A DNA stretch of 64,000 nt from Okapia johnstoni (Eukaryota > Chordata > Mammalia > Artiodactyla > Giraffidae): contig JAGTYA010000025.1 of NCBI GenBank assembly GCA_024291935.2, positions 11,429,501 to 11,493,500 on the forward strand, in the 5' to 3' direction. Below the pieces are notes generated by a model that was not told where the DNA came from, made no database searches, and saw only the letters and a program-made list of their open reading frames with translations. Made by a program: the position numbers and the translations under genes. Position 1 is the stretch's first letter. Each line of letters opens with the position of its first letter. Positions 1 to 43,778 of this stretch are shown piece by piece.

Positions 1-905
1 ACCTCTTTTATGTTTTCTGTTTCTTTGACTCTGCTGCATTCTGGGTAGCTTCTTTAGACCTCTGTTCCAGTCTGCCTTGTAACCTGTGAGAAAGCTACTC
101 TTCAATACCGTCCATTGAATATTTTTCATTTTGAAAAATTTGAAATCTACAAAAGAGTGGAAAGAACAGTTTGATGAACCCCCCTGTACCCTACTCATAG
201 GTAACTAATGGTGAATATTTTGTGACATTTGTGTTTTCTGTATTTTACGTCTGAACCATTTGAAGGTTAAGTGCCAGGACCTTCTTTGCCATGATACTAT
301 TATCCACGAAGAAATGTAATGTTGCTAGTATTAGCTAATATCTAGTTCATATTAAAATATCTGTAAGTCGTTTCAGGTTTTGGCTCTTTCATTTTTTGTG
401 CTTTTTTTTGTTTCATTTTGTTTTCATATTTTATACTTCTTATTTGAATTATAATCACGTATCTCAGATTGCATTCACAGTAGTTTCTTTGTAGTCTCTT
501 TATCTAGAGCAGTTACCCTTCCCTGCATTTTTTTTATTCCTTTTACAATGTTGACATTTTTGAAAAGTCCAGGACAGTGGTTTTGTAGAATGTCCTACAG
601 CTGTCCTACAGCGGTTGTCTGATTGTGTCTGAAACATTCAGCACTTTGGCAGAACGCTGCATAGGTGGTATTGTGTCTGGAACCTGCATCACAACAGAAG
701 GCTGACACCACACCGTGTTCTCCTTTGAGGGAACTGGCTCCCTCTGAAACTCACAGTCTTCTGGGAAGTGACACTGAGATGTTGGGAATATCCTTTTACC
801 CGATGGTTGTAGCATTCTTCAGTGGTCTTTGCCTTATCAGTTATCACACTGGTGGTTGCAAAATGGTGACTTTCTAAATCTCTTGTATCCTCTGTTAATA
901 CATAT

Positions 906-1036
906 GTGCTGTGCTGTGTTTAGTTGCTCAGTTGTGTCCAACTCTTTGCACCCCATGGACTGTAGCCCGCCAGACTCCTCTGTCTGTGGGGATTCTCCAG
1001 GCAAGAATATTGGAATGGGTTGCCATGCCTTCCTCA
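906..1036 (-). mobile_element. BovA/Bov-tA SINE, antisense, with 11-bp target duplication
   Basis: Read on the minus strand it gives the ruminant SINE tail, with the typical ATGGACTGTAG and GGCAAGAATATTGG motifs visible on the plus strand. It is flanked by TTAATACATAT at 895-905 and 1037-1047. The tRNA-like 5' part is missing, so the copy is 5'-truncated. Confidence 0.85.
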
Positions 1037-2180
1037 TTAATACATATATTAGCTTGCTTTTTTTTTTTTTTACTTTTTTTTTGTAATGAAGAAGCCTCGC
1101 CCTCCTCTTCTTATTTTTAAATTTTTTCATTTCTTCAAAACCTGGCTGTTTTTGACAGCCTCTTGTTTCTTGTCCATGAAACAATTTCTTATTCATTTTA
1201 TATCCTGCGTCTGCCTGTGGACTTGTGTTTGATTAAATCTGAGGCTTCCCTGATCTCCTGATTAGGGCCAAGTACTTCCTCAGAGGACTTGTGAGGGGCC
1301 CTGCTTGCTACCAGCCCAGAGCACGTGATGGGAATTTTGTGGCTTGGGTTTTCTGGCCATCAGGCCGTGTAGAGTCCAATCCTGAATCTGTCTGAAAGCC
1401 TACCAGGGAGACCTCCTCAGCTGGAGCTGTGTTGAGACTGACAAGCTTGTCCTTGGCCCTTGGAGATTTTCTTTGTGGTCAGCTTGTCTACTGACATGTG
1501 TTCTTTAAGGCTTCTTTGTCTCCATGGTTTCTGGCATCTGTCACACACACACCCAGCTCTCCAGGCATGGTAGTTTTTCTCTCTGGATCTATCTTGACTG
1601 TTTACTCATTCTGGATGTTTTGTAACAGGAAGGAGTGGCTGTGGCTCGCTCGGCCAGTTTGCTTGAACCATGGGTCCTTGGTGCTTTGGTAACTTCGTAC
1701 CATTTTCCTTCTAGGAGACACGAGAGGCTCTCGGCACCTGTGGGCTGTCCAGTCCCTCTCCACATGTTCAACGCATGTGGTAACTTTCCTGTGTTACTGT
1801 GTGCCCAGGGGCCCCAAGGTTTAGGCGACTTAGCTGAGTGGCCGGCAGGAATGTTGTGCTTGTTCAGAATGTGGCCATTCCCCTCTTGAGGCTGCACACT
1901 CATAATAACGGGGCTTTGTGTTTGGGTTTTAGAAAAAGGTGTTCATATGAGATTGAAAATAAAGTTGATTTTTTAATCTTTTGGCAACAACCTCTTTGTG
2001 CCACTTGCTTGGGGGTGGTCATGCAGAAGTAGGTCCTGGAGACTGGGGCCCTGATGCTTGCTAACTGACTTTGAGTGAGTTGGAAATTTCTGAGTTTCAG
2101 TTTCTAAATCCATAAAATATGAACTAGATCATCAAGTTCATAGGCTGGTTGGGAGGGTTCAGTGGGATCTCTTGTGCAAG

Positions 2181-3390
2181 TCAGTCAGTTAGTCGGTTCA
2201 CTCAGTCGTGTCCGACTCTTTTGACCCCATGGACTGCAGCATGACAGGCTTCCCTGCCCATCACCAACTCCTGGACTCAATGGACTCAACATCCTTAGAG
2301 TCGGTGATGCCATCCAACCATCTCATCCTCTATTGTCCCCTTCTCCTCCTGCCTTCAATCTTTCCCAGCATCGAGGTCTTTTCCAATGAGCCAGTTCTTC
2401 GCATCAGGTGGCCGGAGTATTGGAGCTTGAGCTTCAGAATCAGTTCTTCCAATGAATAATCAGGACTGTTTTCCTTTAGGATGGACTGTTTTGATCTCCT
2501 TGCAGTCCAAGGGACTTTCAAGAGTTTTCTCCAACACCACAGTTCAAAAGCATCAACTCTTCTGCACTCAGCTTTCTTTATAATCCAACTTTCACATCCA
2601 TACATGACCACTGGAAAAACCATAGCTTTGTCTATAGGGACCTTTGTTGGCAAAGTAATGTCTCTGCTTTTTAATATGCTGACGATGCTTGTCACAGCTT
2701 TTCTTCCAAGGAGCAAGCGTCTGTTAATTTCATGGCTGCAGTCACCATCTGCGGTGATTTTGGAGCCCCCCCAAAATAAAGTCTCTCACTGTTTCCATTG
2801 TTTCCCCATCTATTTGCCATGAAGTGATGGGACCAGATGCCATGATCTTCATTTTTTGAATGTTGAGTTTTAAGCCAGCTTTTTCACTCTCCTCTTTCAC
2901 TTCATGAAGAGGCTCTTTAGTTCTTCTTCACTTTCTGCCATAAGGGTGGTGGCATCTGCATATCTGAGGTTATTGATTCTTCTCCTGGCAATCTTGATTC
3001 CAGCTTGTGCTTCACCCAGCCTGGCATTTCATATAATGTACTCTGCATATAAGTTAAATAAGCAGGGTGACAATACACAGCCTTGGCGTACTCCTTTCCC
3101 AATTTGGAACCAGTCCATTGTTCCATGTTTGGTTCTAACTTTTGCTTCTTGACCTGCATACAGATTCTCAGGAAGCGGGTAAGGTGGTCTGGTATTCCCG
3201 TCTCTTTGAGAATTCTTCAGTTTGTTTTGATCCACACAGTCAAAGGCTTTAGCATAATCAATGAAGCAGAAGTAGATGTTTTCCTGGAACTCGCTTGCTT
3301 TTCTATGATCCAGCAGATGTTGGCAATTTGATCTCTGGTTCCTCTGCTTTTTCTGAATGCAGCTTAAACATCTGGAAGTTCTCAGTTCAC
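2181..3390 (-). mobile_element. BovB (RTE) LINE 3' fragment, antisense
   Basis: The minus strand encodes broken pieces of the BovB reverse transcriptase. About 3235-3029 gives GVRQGCVLSPCLFNLYAEYI, and about 2716-2330 gives the C-terminal region with VVMYGCESW and HLMRR. The catalytic YADD box reads YADA (near 2950-2975). Frames shift between segments, so it is a dead 5'-truncated copy. Confidence 0.9.
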
Positions 3391-4837
3391 ATCACGCAGT
3401 CTTCATGCCAGTCACTCTGTCCTATATAGTAGGTGCGGGTATAGATCATACAGTAGCCACATCTTATGCCATCCTTCTGAGAGCCTTTAAATGAAAGGAA
3501 CTGGACACCGCCGAGGCATTTCTTAACCACGCAGTTCTCATATGTTACAGGAATATATTGGTCATTTCTGCTGTATTTGGCTGCGGTGGGGGTCTGCACT
3601 ACATCAGGTGTGGCCCTGTCTTCGAGTTCACAACTGAGGGAGGGGAATTGGGGCCTGTAGTGTTAGGGGAAGAGAAAGAAGAGTGACTGGGAAGGTGAGT
3701 AGTTTGGATAGAAGGTGGGCCTGGGTGCCAGTGGCTCTTCCCATGGGAGTCCTGGTTGAGTGTGCTGCTACCTTACTGTTGTGCTCTAGAGATTTTCCCC
3801 TCATTCTCAGAACACAGGAGGGCACAGCTCTAGAGATATCAGCCTCGAGGGCACAAACTCAGATGCCTGCTCACATGGGCAGTGGGGCTGAGTGAAGTGC
3901 CTAGGAGCCAGTACGAGCCCTCACTGGGGAGGCAGCTGCCTGGGTGTCTACTCTCAGTGCAGCCATGTGGTCACTGGGGCCCATTGTGGCCAGAGCTCCT
4001 TGCTTCTCAGAAGAGGCTAAATAATTGTATTTTTCTATGAAATTTCCCTACATTCAAGCATGGGCAACAACTAAGTTGAAAAATATACCTGAGACTCTGC
4101 AGGCCAAAATAGGAGCAGTCTGTGGGCAATCAGCTTGCTACCAGTGACTAACCCAGGACTTTGATTTGACAGGTGAGAAAGTCAGGCACCAGGCTGGCCA
4201 TGTGCTTAGGGTCACACTGAAGATTAAACCATCAGCAGAGAACAGAAGAGGAATTTTTACTGGGCCAGTTTGAAAACTGTCTCAGAGATCCACGTCATTC
4301 TTCAGCAGCAAGCTTCTTGTCTTCCTTAACCTGTGCTCCTTGAGAGCTGACCTTAACCTGGGCTTTTGTGTCAGAGTTGAGGAAAGCTGAAAGCAGCATT
4401 TAAGTTTCTGGCTCTTCGTACTTGATGTTCGATCGTACATCTGTTAAGTCTTCGTCTGTTCAGCAGCTGTAGTTATTTTAGGAAAAGGCATTTTGTAGTT
4501 TATATGGGCATGTTCAAGTGTGACTTTACCAACTCATAGCCTCAGAATCCCAGCCTGGGTGTCATTCTCCAGTTTGTGGGGCCACTCAGCATAAAGTGAG
4601 CATCCGGTCATCTGTTCCTTGATTACTGATTTGTGATGGGCTGTAGTTGATGGCTTCCTGAGTCTGTAAAGATAGAAAGTAGTATCTCAGAGACCCAGCA
4701 GAGGTGTTCTACTGCGAAGTGGTCAGAACCGTGTTTTGACATTGAGGGAACAGTTTTGGAAGCCTCTGCTGATTCTTATGGGAACATGATCTCTGCAACC
4801 CTGCTGCCAGACTTTAAGGGTCCACTCTGGCATTTTC

Positions 4838-4960
4838 TGGATTACGGTACCAAGGACGAGTTATTTAATCTGTGTCTCAGCTTCCTCACTTGTGAAATGG
4901 GGAGAGTAGTGGTGTCTGATTCGTGGGGTTAGTGGGAGGAGCGTCTGCAGCATCGGGAGC
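4838..4960 (+). repeat. MIR-like SINE fragment
   Basis: It contains the core-like string CTCAGCTTCCTCACTTGTGA preceding AAATGGGGAGAGTAGTGG. It is divergent, so the assignment is tentative. Confidence 0.5.
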
Positions 4961-5213
4961 TGGACCTGTACTGGCCGAGTCTCAGTCATGACAGCCATTG
5001 TGATGACGGGGACCGTTGGAGATGCCACTCACATTAGAAATCGACTGTCCACAAGTGTCATCAAATGTTTATTGTGAAACATGCAAACGGTATTAAAACT
5101 AAAAGGACTAGAATTTCAGTTCCTAGTTACTATTTCTGTTTATAGCATATGTTCCTGAATTATTATATTTCAAGAATGTGAAACAAGTGCACTTCCTTTG
5201 TTTTCTTGTGTAG

Positions 5214-24948
<19,735 letters not shown>

Positions 24949-25175
24949 GGCGACCGAGGGCCTCTGGCGGGGACTGCGGTCAGCCAGGCCCCGGTCCAGC
25001 CCGTGGACAGGAGGCTCCACCCACACTGGGTTCTGTCCCCACCCAGGTGGAGAGCGGCGCTGTGAGGTTGGCGTGGAAAGGTTTCCTTTTAAATTATTGT
25101 AACTCCTCCCATGGTTGCTTTGAAGGAACCCTGCCACTGGTGTGTTTTCTAATAAATCCTGATAGGTTATTTTGA
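24949..25175 (+). other. RUVBL1: RUVBL1 3' UTR
   Basis: The stretch runs from the stop codon to just past the AATAAA hexamer. The 3' end is placed about 20 nt after the signal by convention. No repeat or second ORF is evident. Confidence 0.75.
25151..25156 (+). terminator. RUVBL1 polyadenylation signal AATAAA
   Basis: A canonical AATAAA lies 203 nt after the stop, followed by T/G-containing sequence. It is the first such hexamer downstream of the RUVBL1 stop. Confidence 0.8.
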
Positions 25176-25819
25176 CGACATCTGACTCCCTTAATTTTTT
25201 AAAAGGAACCTTTGTGTTTCGGAGCAGCTAGAGAGGTGTGGGACTGTGAAGACGGCCCAGGGGTCCCTTGCCGTCAACGTCTCGCCGCCGTGTGGCATGT
25301 GTCACGTGTGCTGAGTCCGTGGCGCATGTCCTGTGCTCTGTGCACGTGCCCTCCGCGGCCTGCTGCCCTCTGTCCACCCCAGGAGCCGTCCAGCGCCCAC
25401 GCCACCTTCCATCATCACATCTGCGTTTCCTCGTCTTTGATGACCTGGACAGTTTTGAGGAGTGCTGGTCAGGTACTCTGTCATATCGCCCTTACTGGGG
25501 CTGCTTTGGTGTTTTTCTCATAATTAAACTGGGATTAAGGGTCACTAGGAGAAAGAGCGCAGGTCAAGGGCCGTTGCCAACACGTCCTGTGAGGTGTGCC
25601 TGCTAGCGAGACTCCTGCTGTGGTGTGGGCCTGGACCCTCTGGCCCGGCCTGTGCCGTCGGGTTCTCTGTCCACCTCCCTCACCATCCTCCTTGGAAGGC
25701 GTCTCTGAGCACGGCCCTCCCAGAGGGCTGGCACCTTCACTTCACCTCCTGGAGGCTGAGGGTCTTTGCTCCAGAAATCATCTGTTCTCGTTTGTGTCAG
25801 GATGGACTTCTGGAATTTT

Positions 25820-25940
25820 TACTTTTATTATTTAATTTATTTGGCTGCATTGGGTCTTGGTTGTGGCGTGGAGCTCCCTGGACAGGGCTTGAACATGGCC
25901 CCCCTGTATTGGGAGCACCGGACCACCAGGGAAGCCCCCG
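25820..25940 (-). mobile_element. CHR-type SINE fragment, antisense
   Basis: It reads TTTGGCTGCATTGGGTCTTG and ends ACCACCAGGGAAGCCCC, which is the reversed head of the CHR/tRNA-Glu SINE. The middle is deleted. Confidence 0.75.
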
Positions 25941-26594
25941 GATTTTTATTATATACTTTGGGGTTATAACCCAGTATGATGTTATTTTGTTGCTCAAGTT
26001 GTTCAGCTTTGACCACTGGAATCCCTTTTAGTTAGACCCTGTGTCCCTGAGCCGTGCCCCCGTCACGGGGACGACGTCTTTTGTCAGGGTCTGGGAGGGA
26101 GGGCCTGTGGCACGTGGACAGACGCCACCTGGGTATCCTTGCCCGGAGGAGGGACAGCACGCTCTGCCGGGCCGGCCCTCGTCCCTGCACCCGCTGCTCA
26201 CCAGAGGCAGCGCTCAGCACAGGAGCAGTCCTCACGGGCAGGGTCTCCGGGTGGGTTCGTGTGCATGAGAGGGGACCCGCCGAGACGGGAGTCTTGAGCA
26301 ACACCGTCACGTCAGCCTGGACACCTCGGCTGATGGTCACCGGAGCCTGAGCAGGAATCCAGGCAGGAGGCTGGAGTGCCGGGGTCCTCAAACTCCCGCT
26401 GCCAGAGTGGGTCTTCTGTGGGCCCTGCTGCTCTCCAGCAGGGGGGTCCTGAGTGGGGGGTGTGAGGGAAGTGGGCACAGGGAGGGATGGTGGGGTGCTT
26501 CCTGAGGCCAGGGCCATGCACTCTGGCCTGACCTGGCTACCCCTCTCCCCTGAGTCCGCGCCCATGTCTCTGGTCTCCCAGCTTAAGCCTCGCC

Positions 26595-26626
26595 AGACCC
26601 ACAGAAGCATGAACCGAAGATGAAGA
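26595..26626 (+). repeat. 32-bp exact duplication, copy 1
   Basis: Identical to 27884-27915 (core CACAGAAGCATGAACCGAAG). Flanks differ. Confidence 0.9.
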
Positions 26627-27883
26627 TGATGCAGCGAGAGCTCTCCCTGCTGGGCCGCGATGCCGCGCGCCTCCTCCCGCGTGCTCGCAGCAGTCCCCTG
26701 GCATTGGACTGCGGGGCCCCTTGCCCAGCTAGTGACAATTCGTCCGGTGGTTGGAGGCCTGCTCCTCAGTGTGCCAAGATGTCGGGGGGTGGGCCCTCGA
26801 GCCCTGGGGAGGATGGGCGTGTGTGTTCACCGCCCCCTGTTCACACTCCCCAGGTCTCCTGGCCTCGGTGGTGCCCAGAGAGATGGCCTGCTCGTCCGTT
26901 GGCACTCACAGTGAGGGAGATGGGTCTGGACAGGTAGGAAGGCTGGGTTATTTTAATTTCCCTCCTATTTTTCCCAGCAAAGCTTGTGATTATTACATTA
27001 ATCTTCCAGGCGAAGTTTTTACGACCAATCCCTCGCCGACTATGAGAAGTTTCTCCATCCATTACCAAGAGGGAAACAGACCCTGGTGGGGAGGAAAATA
27101 TTTGTTACATCTTATCTGGCTGACACACAATCTACCAACAATTACAGCAGCCCCATTTTTTGCACTATTTCAGCTCCGACGTGAAGAATTGTTGTAATAT
27201 TAACGTGAGGCAGGGAGGGGGCTGTTTGTAGGAAGTGGCGAATCTTCCACGCTCTGGTCTCAGGCTGTCGTGGGTGCCTCCCAGCAAGCCAGTTGGGTTG
27301 AGCTGCCTGTATCCCAGCTCCCTGCTCCTGTGCTAATGGCCAGGAATGCATTTGAGGGCCAGGGGCCTAAGGGCTCTTGGAAAGGGGGTCCCTGCTTCCA
27401 TTTTCTCAGCCCATGTCTTTTCACCACCACACCTCTTAGGTTACACCCCCAAGATTGGTTCTTAGAGGATATTGGCTTTTAGAACTAAACAGAGAATGGT
27501 GACTTCTTGGCTAGCAGACCTTTCTCAACCATCTTTCTAATAAAATGGAGCTCCACAGTGGTGGGGGGTGCGTTCCCTGTTGGCCCCTCATCTCAGACCC
27601 CAGCAGGCATTGCCCAGGAGAGCAGCAGACATGGGTGCCCCACAGCGTCTGCACCAGCCTGAGCAGCGCCGGCTCTGGAGGGTTCTGGCAGAGGTGACAG
27701 GTGGGCGGGAGCAGGGGCCTGGGGGCCCCGGCAGGCAGGGGCACAGCTTGGGTTGTCTTTCACCCTTGCCCTTGATCCCTCTGGCTCTTGAGGGATCCCT
27801 TTGTTTCCTCCTGTGAAGATGGACTGGTGTGTGGACTTGGGGGGTCTGGTGTGGGTGCATCAGGCACTCCATTTATTGAGAAG

Positions 27884-27915
27884 AGACCCACAGAAGCATG
27901 AACCGAAGATGAAGA
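27884..27915 (+). repeat. 32-bp exact duplication, copy 2
   Basis: The second copy of 26595-26626, about 1.3 kb downstream in the same orientation. Confidence 0.9.
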
Positions 27916-28309
27916 GTCCCGACCCCTGTCCCTCTTGGAGGAGGAGGCCACACTTCATCCAACAGGAGCCAGAAGCGTCTGGGCACTGGGCCCTGCCCCC
28001 CCGGGTCCAGACAGCTCATCCTGGGAAGGCTGGAGGTCCCCTGCAGCTGGACCCTTCAGTTAGGCCCACAGGCTGGAGAGGGGAAAGAGCTGGCAAGGGT
28101 CTGGGCCTTTTCCTCAATGTCCACTACTTCCAGGAAGGGTGTGCTGGCCCCCTCCTCAGTGAGGTGCAGGCTGGGCAACGGGATGGGGGCGCTGGTTTCC
28201 CGCCTTGTCTCAGCCTAGCCCTGCCCTTTGGCGTCTGGTAACAGGCCTGCTTAGAGTAGAACGGGGTCCACTCGTCCACTCCTTGTCCTGCCTCCGTTTT
28301 CTGGGGACA

Positions 28310-29060
28310 GGAGGCCCCGAGGAAGGGGTGCCAAGGCGGCCGCGGGGCTGGCTGTCGCCGGCTGGCCCCGTCGCCCTGGCCGTCACTCGCGGCAGGCGCG
28401 GTGATTAATGGCCAGGCCGCGCCGCCCGGGCCGCCGTCAGCGCGCGTCTGCGGCGATGGATGCGCTGTCAAGCGCCCGGCCCGCGCTGACCCCGGCCCGG
28501 CCGGCGCGATCAATGGGCGGCGCGCGCGGCGGCTGGGCCGGCGCGATAAGATGCGCCGATGGGCGGCAGGCTCGACACTGCCGTCGCCGTGTGATTAATG
28601 GGGACGCGGCGGTGCGGGGGACGCACGCGCGCTCACGGGGCCGGCGGTCCCAGGACACGCGTGCGCCGCCCTGCGCGAGGGCTGGGCGCGGAGACTGCTG
28701 TTCGGCCTCCGCCCGAGGCCGCCAGCCCCTCCCCACCGCCCGGCGTCTGAAAACCTGGGGTCTGGCCCGATTGCCCGCATTCTCCCCTGGCCCCGTGCGC
28801 GAGGGCTTACAGGCTCCAGACAGCCGACGGCATACGGCCGGGGAGGAGCGCGAGCCGGTGCTGCGGGGACGGCTAGGAGGGCTTCCCCGAGGAGGTGACG
28901 GGGGCGAGCAGCAGCCGGGCTCACACCAGGCCCTCCTACCCCTTTCCGGGGTCTCTGCAGCCTACCGGCCGCGCGCCCCCCCGCCTCTGCGAGGCCACAG
29001 CGCCCCCGCGCGGCGCCCGCGCACAGCGCCGTCGCCCCGCCCGGCCTCAGACCCGGGGTG
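28310..29060. promoter_or_regulatory. Orphan GC-rich island with repeated TGATTAAT-type cores
   Basis: The stretch is dense in CpG and carries no exon of either flanking gene. GTGATTAATGG occurs exactly at 28401-28411 and 28591-28601. Between them are GCGATGGATG (near 28454), GCGATCAATGGG (28506-28517) and GCGATAAGATG (28543-28553), each embedded in G/C-only sequence and spaced about 36-54 bp. TGATTAAT fits the known PBX-HOX composite pattern TGATNNAT. An enhancer or unannotated promoter role is inference. Confidence 0.55.
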
Positions 29061-30599
29061 GCCAAGCCAGGCTGGAGGACCCAGGATGGAGACGAAGCCC
29101 ATAGAGGGGCAGGAAAGGAGTGTGTGTCCAAATGCCCACGGGGCAAAGAGCATCAGGGAACCTTACTGAGCCCGGCTTTTAATTTAAAAAATCTCCCTTG
29201 CCCCCTGGCATCAGCCACCCTCTGCTTTTGAGCATTTTTATTAGAAGCCAGGGTGATTTTTCATCTCCACTCCTTTGCACTTTTTTCGTTTTTATACATG
29301 TTCACTTACATACCACTCAGGGCAGTGCGATGCCCCCCCACCTCCCCGAGGGTCTGTTTTGGGGCAGGGAAGTTGGGGGGCACAGCCCAGGGGGCCCCAC
29401 GGGACTGTCTGGAAGCAGGCACTAGCAGGTGTTGGTCTGTGCAGAGCCTTCTGCTGACCCTTGGATAGGAACACTCGCCCACCCATTTCCCCTGCAGCGA
29501 GGTTCCTGAGGACTTAGCCTGGTGGGGAACTGGGCCCAGTAAAGGCCTTCAGCTGGAGCAGGCTGGGGAGGGTGTGGGGCAGGGTCGGGGGTGGAGGCCG
29601 GCCGTGGGCCTGGAGCAGGGTGGCTGGGTGCACCCCAGGAGGCTCCTGAGTGGACAGGGTGGGGCGGCCTTCCCCAGGCCCCTCTCTCCTTGCACGGCAG
29701 AAGCCTCCGGCAGAGGCACCTGTGGGAGCTTCCTGGGGCCTGTTTCTTCTTGGGTGGGGTAAGAGGAGCCCACCCTCCAGGAAAGGCCCCACGGGGGGAG
29801 CGAGGGCAGGGGGCTCCAGGGCTCTGCTCCGCCACAGGCAGAGCCGAATGGCAGGCGGGGAGGGCTGCCACGCTCCGCCGGGAGGGGGCCGCTCTTCTGA
29901 CGGAGTTTTCGGGGTTTGATGGGGCACCCTGTCTCACATTTCAGTGCTGGCTTCCGCAGGCCAGGCTGGAGCACCTGTCCCTCCAAGGGTCCCAGGATAC
30001 AACCTGCCTTGCCGGCACAACCCGTCAGAGATGTTTCCTGGATGAGACGAGGGCCAGGGCTCCATGTGGACAGCTCAGGAGGAAGACCCTGTCCACGGGT
30101 TGCTGGGGGCCCCTGAGGAGGCGGGGGTGGAGGGCTTGAGGCCTTGTCTGGACGAGAGCAACAGCTTACAACACGGGCTCACATCACTGTGGAAACGCCT
30201 ACTGTTCAGCTCAATGGAAACTCTTCTGCACAGCACGTTCTTGGGAGTGGCCATCACGCCTGCCACCGCCGCCCAGTGAGGGGGTCCAGGGCAGAACAGA
30301 GACCCACCGAGGCGACAGTCTGTCAGTGACCAGGTGTGGAAGGACACTGGTCACAGCCAAGGGCAGCAGCCTCTTGGCCTGGACTTGGAGGTGCTGGAGT
30401 GGCCCGCACGCGCTCAGCACCAGACACCTGGTCAATGACGCTTTCCAGGTTCCCATCGAGGGGGAAACCCAGGCACCCCTGTGCAGAACCAGGACTCAAG
30501 TCTCATACCACCCCTGTGCCCCCAAAGGCAGCCAAGGCCAGGCCCTCCTCTCACCGGCTTCGGCAACAGAGCTGAAAACCAAGAGACCACCACCAGGCA

Positions 30600-32290
30600 G
30601 CTTGTAAAAAGTTGGCTTTATTTCTCTTATTCACCTTAGCTCAGTTATGCCACTTGGGCGTCCACAGTGACAGTCCCCTGGAAGTCGGGGTCAGCCCGCC
30701 TCCATGACCAGTGAGTGTGGGTCAGACGCCCGAGCTGTGCCGTGGTCAGAGGCTGCAGCGGGGCTGCGGGGCACCAGGTCTCCGCGTGGGACTGGGTCGG
30801 ACAAGGCCACGTGTGGTATGGTGGGTGCCCTGGCCTAGGGGGGACGGGGTGGGGCCCATCCTGGCTCTGCTGCCAACTTGCCAGGTGGCGCTGGGCAAGT
30901 CTCCTTGTCCCTCAGCAGTCTGTTTCCTGGGGAGCATGGCCAGTGAGGTCTCGGAGCCCCTGGACTCAGATGCATGCCGAACTTGCCACCTCTACCGGCT
31001 CTGTGAGTCAAAGGCCACCATGTGCCCGTTGCTGGTGGGGTTTGGTCTCCGAGGGGCTGTACTCACCCAAGGGGCTCCCTCCAGGGAGCACCCCTCAGGC
31101 TGCAGTACCTAACTCTGCTGGTCCCCAAGAGGGGCTTCCTTAAAGGCCTTTGAGAAGGTTGTAATTCTTAAGATCTAGGTTACCTTTTATTGCAAACAGA
31201 ATTTGTCTCAGACGTAATTGTCTTTTTATATCAAACATGGGCGAAACTTAGAAAAAACCACTGTCTCTGACCCTGATGTCGCCGTGGGTCTAGACCTAGC
31301 TCCTCTCTGCTGGGCGGCTCTGGGGACGGTGGAGGTCAGAGGCGTCCCATCATTTACTTCACTTGTGTTTGGTCCTAAGCACAGTAAAAATGTTCTAGAA
31401 AAATACCAACGGGAAGTCTTCAGCCTAGAAGGTAGTGTGTGAGGCCGGCCACAGCTCCTCCCCTCTTGAGGGGCGTGTGGGAGGGACGCACCAGGGACAG
31501 CAAGTTCAGTGATGGCCGGGGAACTGGACCGCCAGCACCCCGGGGTCCTCCGCACAGTGGACGCGCGCTCAGCCAGGCACGGCTGCAAAGCTGTGGCATC
31601 ACAGCCTGGCTCCATCACCAAGGACAGACGGCAGAGCCAGATCAGCCCACACAGAGATGCACAGATGGGCCAAGAGGGTCTTCTGGAAATTCATCCCTCT
31701 TTTTTGGAAGAAACTCTTTCCTAAAAAAGTAACTTCAAAAGGGAAAATGATTGTCTTCCAGAGAAACCGTTTTAAACCAGATGTTCCGGCTGGACTGTGA
31801 AGGGGACACACCAGCGAGCCACCACAGGCACCAGCAAACACATACCCTGCTGCCAGGGGCCGCCCTCCTGCCCCGAGACAGAGACGTTTCAACAAGGTTT
31901 GTGCTTCTAACCAACGAGACGCTCCCTTCAAGTGGGGCAGCCGAGACTGCTGCAGTCGCCGGCAACACTGAGAAGGTGCAAAGGCTAACACAAAAGTGAC
32001 ATGGACATGAGGGACAGTAACGGCCCATCCCCGCCTCTGGCAGCGGGCTGAGCAAGACCTCACTTCTGCAGTTCCGCTGCCAATGCCAGAATGAAAAGCA
32101 AAATTTTAAATTGGAAAATTTCTAACACTTTACAAAGTGGAATGAAAAGAATATGAAATTCAAACGCATGACTAAACCGAAGTCCTTGTGCCCCAGCAGC
32201 GCCTGAGACGAGCCCCCGCAGCGTGGCTCCCTGGTCCCCCTTCTCGGCTGCGGTGGGGCTCGCCGCCTGGGCCGGGCCCAGAGCCGCAGC
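30600..32290 (-). other. SEC61A1: SEC61A1 3' UTR
   Basis: About 1.7 kb between the stop codon and the distal poly(A) signal. No intron or repeat is recognised. I read it as one continuous 3' UTR, consistent with the long 3' UTR of the family's mRNA. Confidence 0.7.
30617..30622 (-). terminator. SEC61A1 polyadenylation signal AATAAA
   Basis: The plus strand reads TTTATT, which is AATAAA on the transcribed strand. The cleavage site would be near 30595-30605. Confidence 0.7.

Positions 32291-43778
<11,488 letters not shown>

Larger units (their letters stand above)
1..5213 (+). other. RUVBL1: RUVBL1 intron (partial), upstream of the residue-77 exon
   Basis: No coding exon is recognisable here. 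It holds an antisense BovA SINE with target duplication (906-1036), an antisense BovB fragment (about 2181-3390) and MIR-like stretches near 2062-2165 and 4838-4960. The remaining intron sequence (1-890, 1050-2050, 3400-4830) shows nothing I can name. Confidence 0.7.
25176..30599. other. Intergenic gap between convergent RUVBL1 and SEC61A1
   Basis: No exon of either gene is recognisable. It holds a CHR SINE piece (25820-25940), a 32-bp duplicated string (26595-26626 and 27884-27915) and the GC-rich island at 28310-29060. The many ORFs here follow GC content and show no known domains. Confidence 0.7.

Noticed and set aside
28408..29169. 253-codon plus-strand and 183-codon minus-strand ORFs in the GC island
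   Set aside because: Stops are rare because the DNA is extremely GC-rich. The translations are Arg/Pro/Ala/Gly-rich with no domain, and both strands are open at once.
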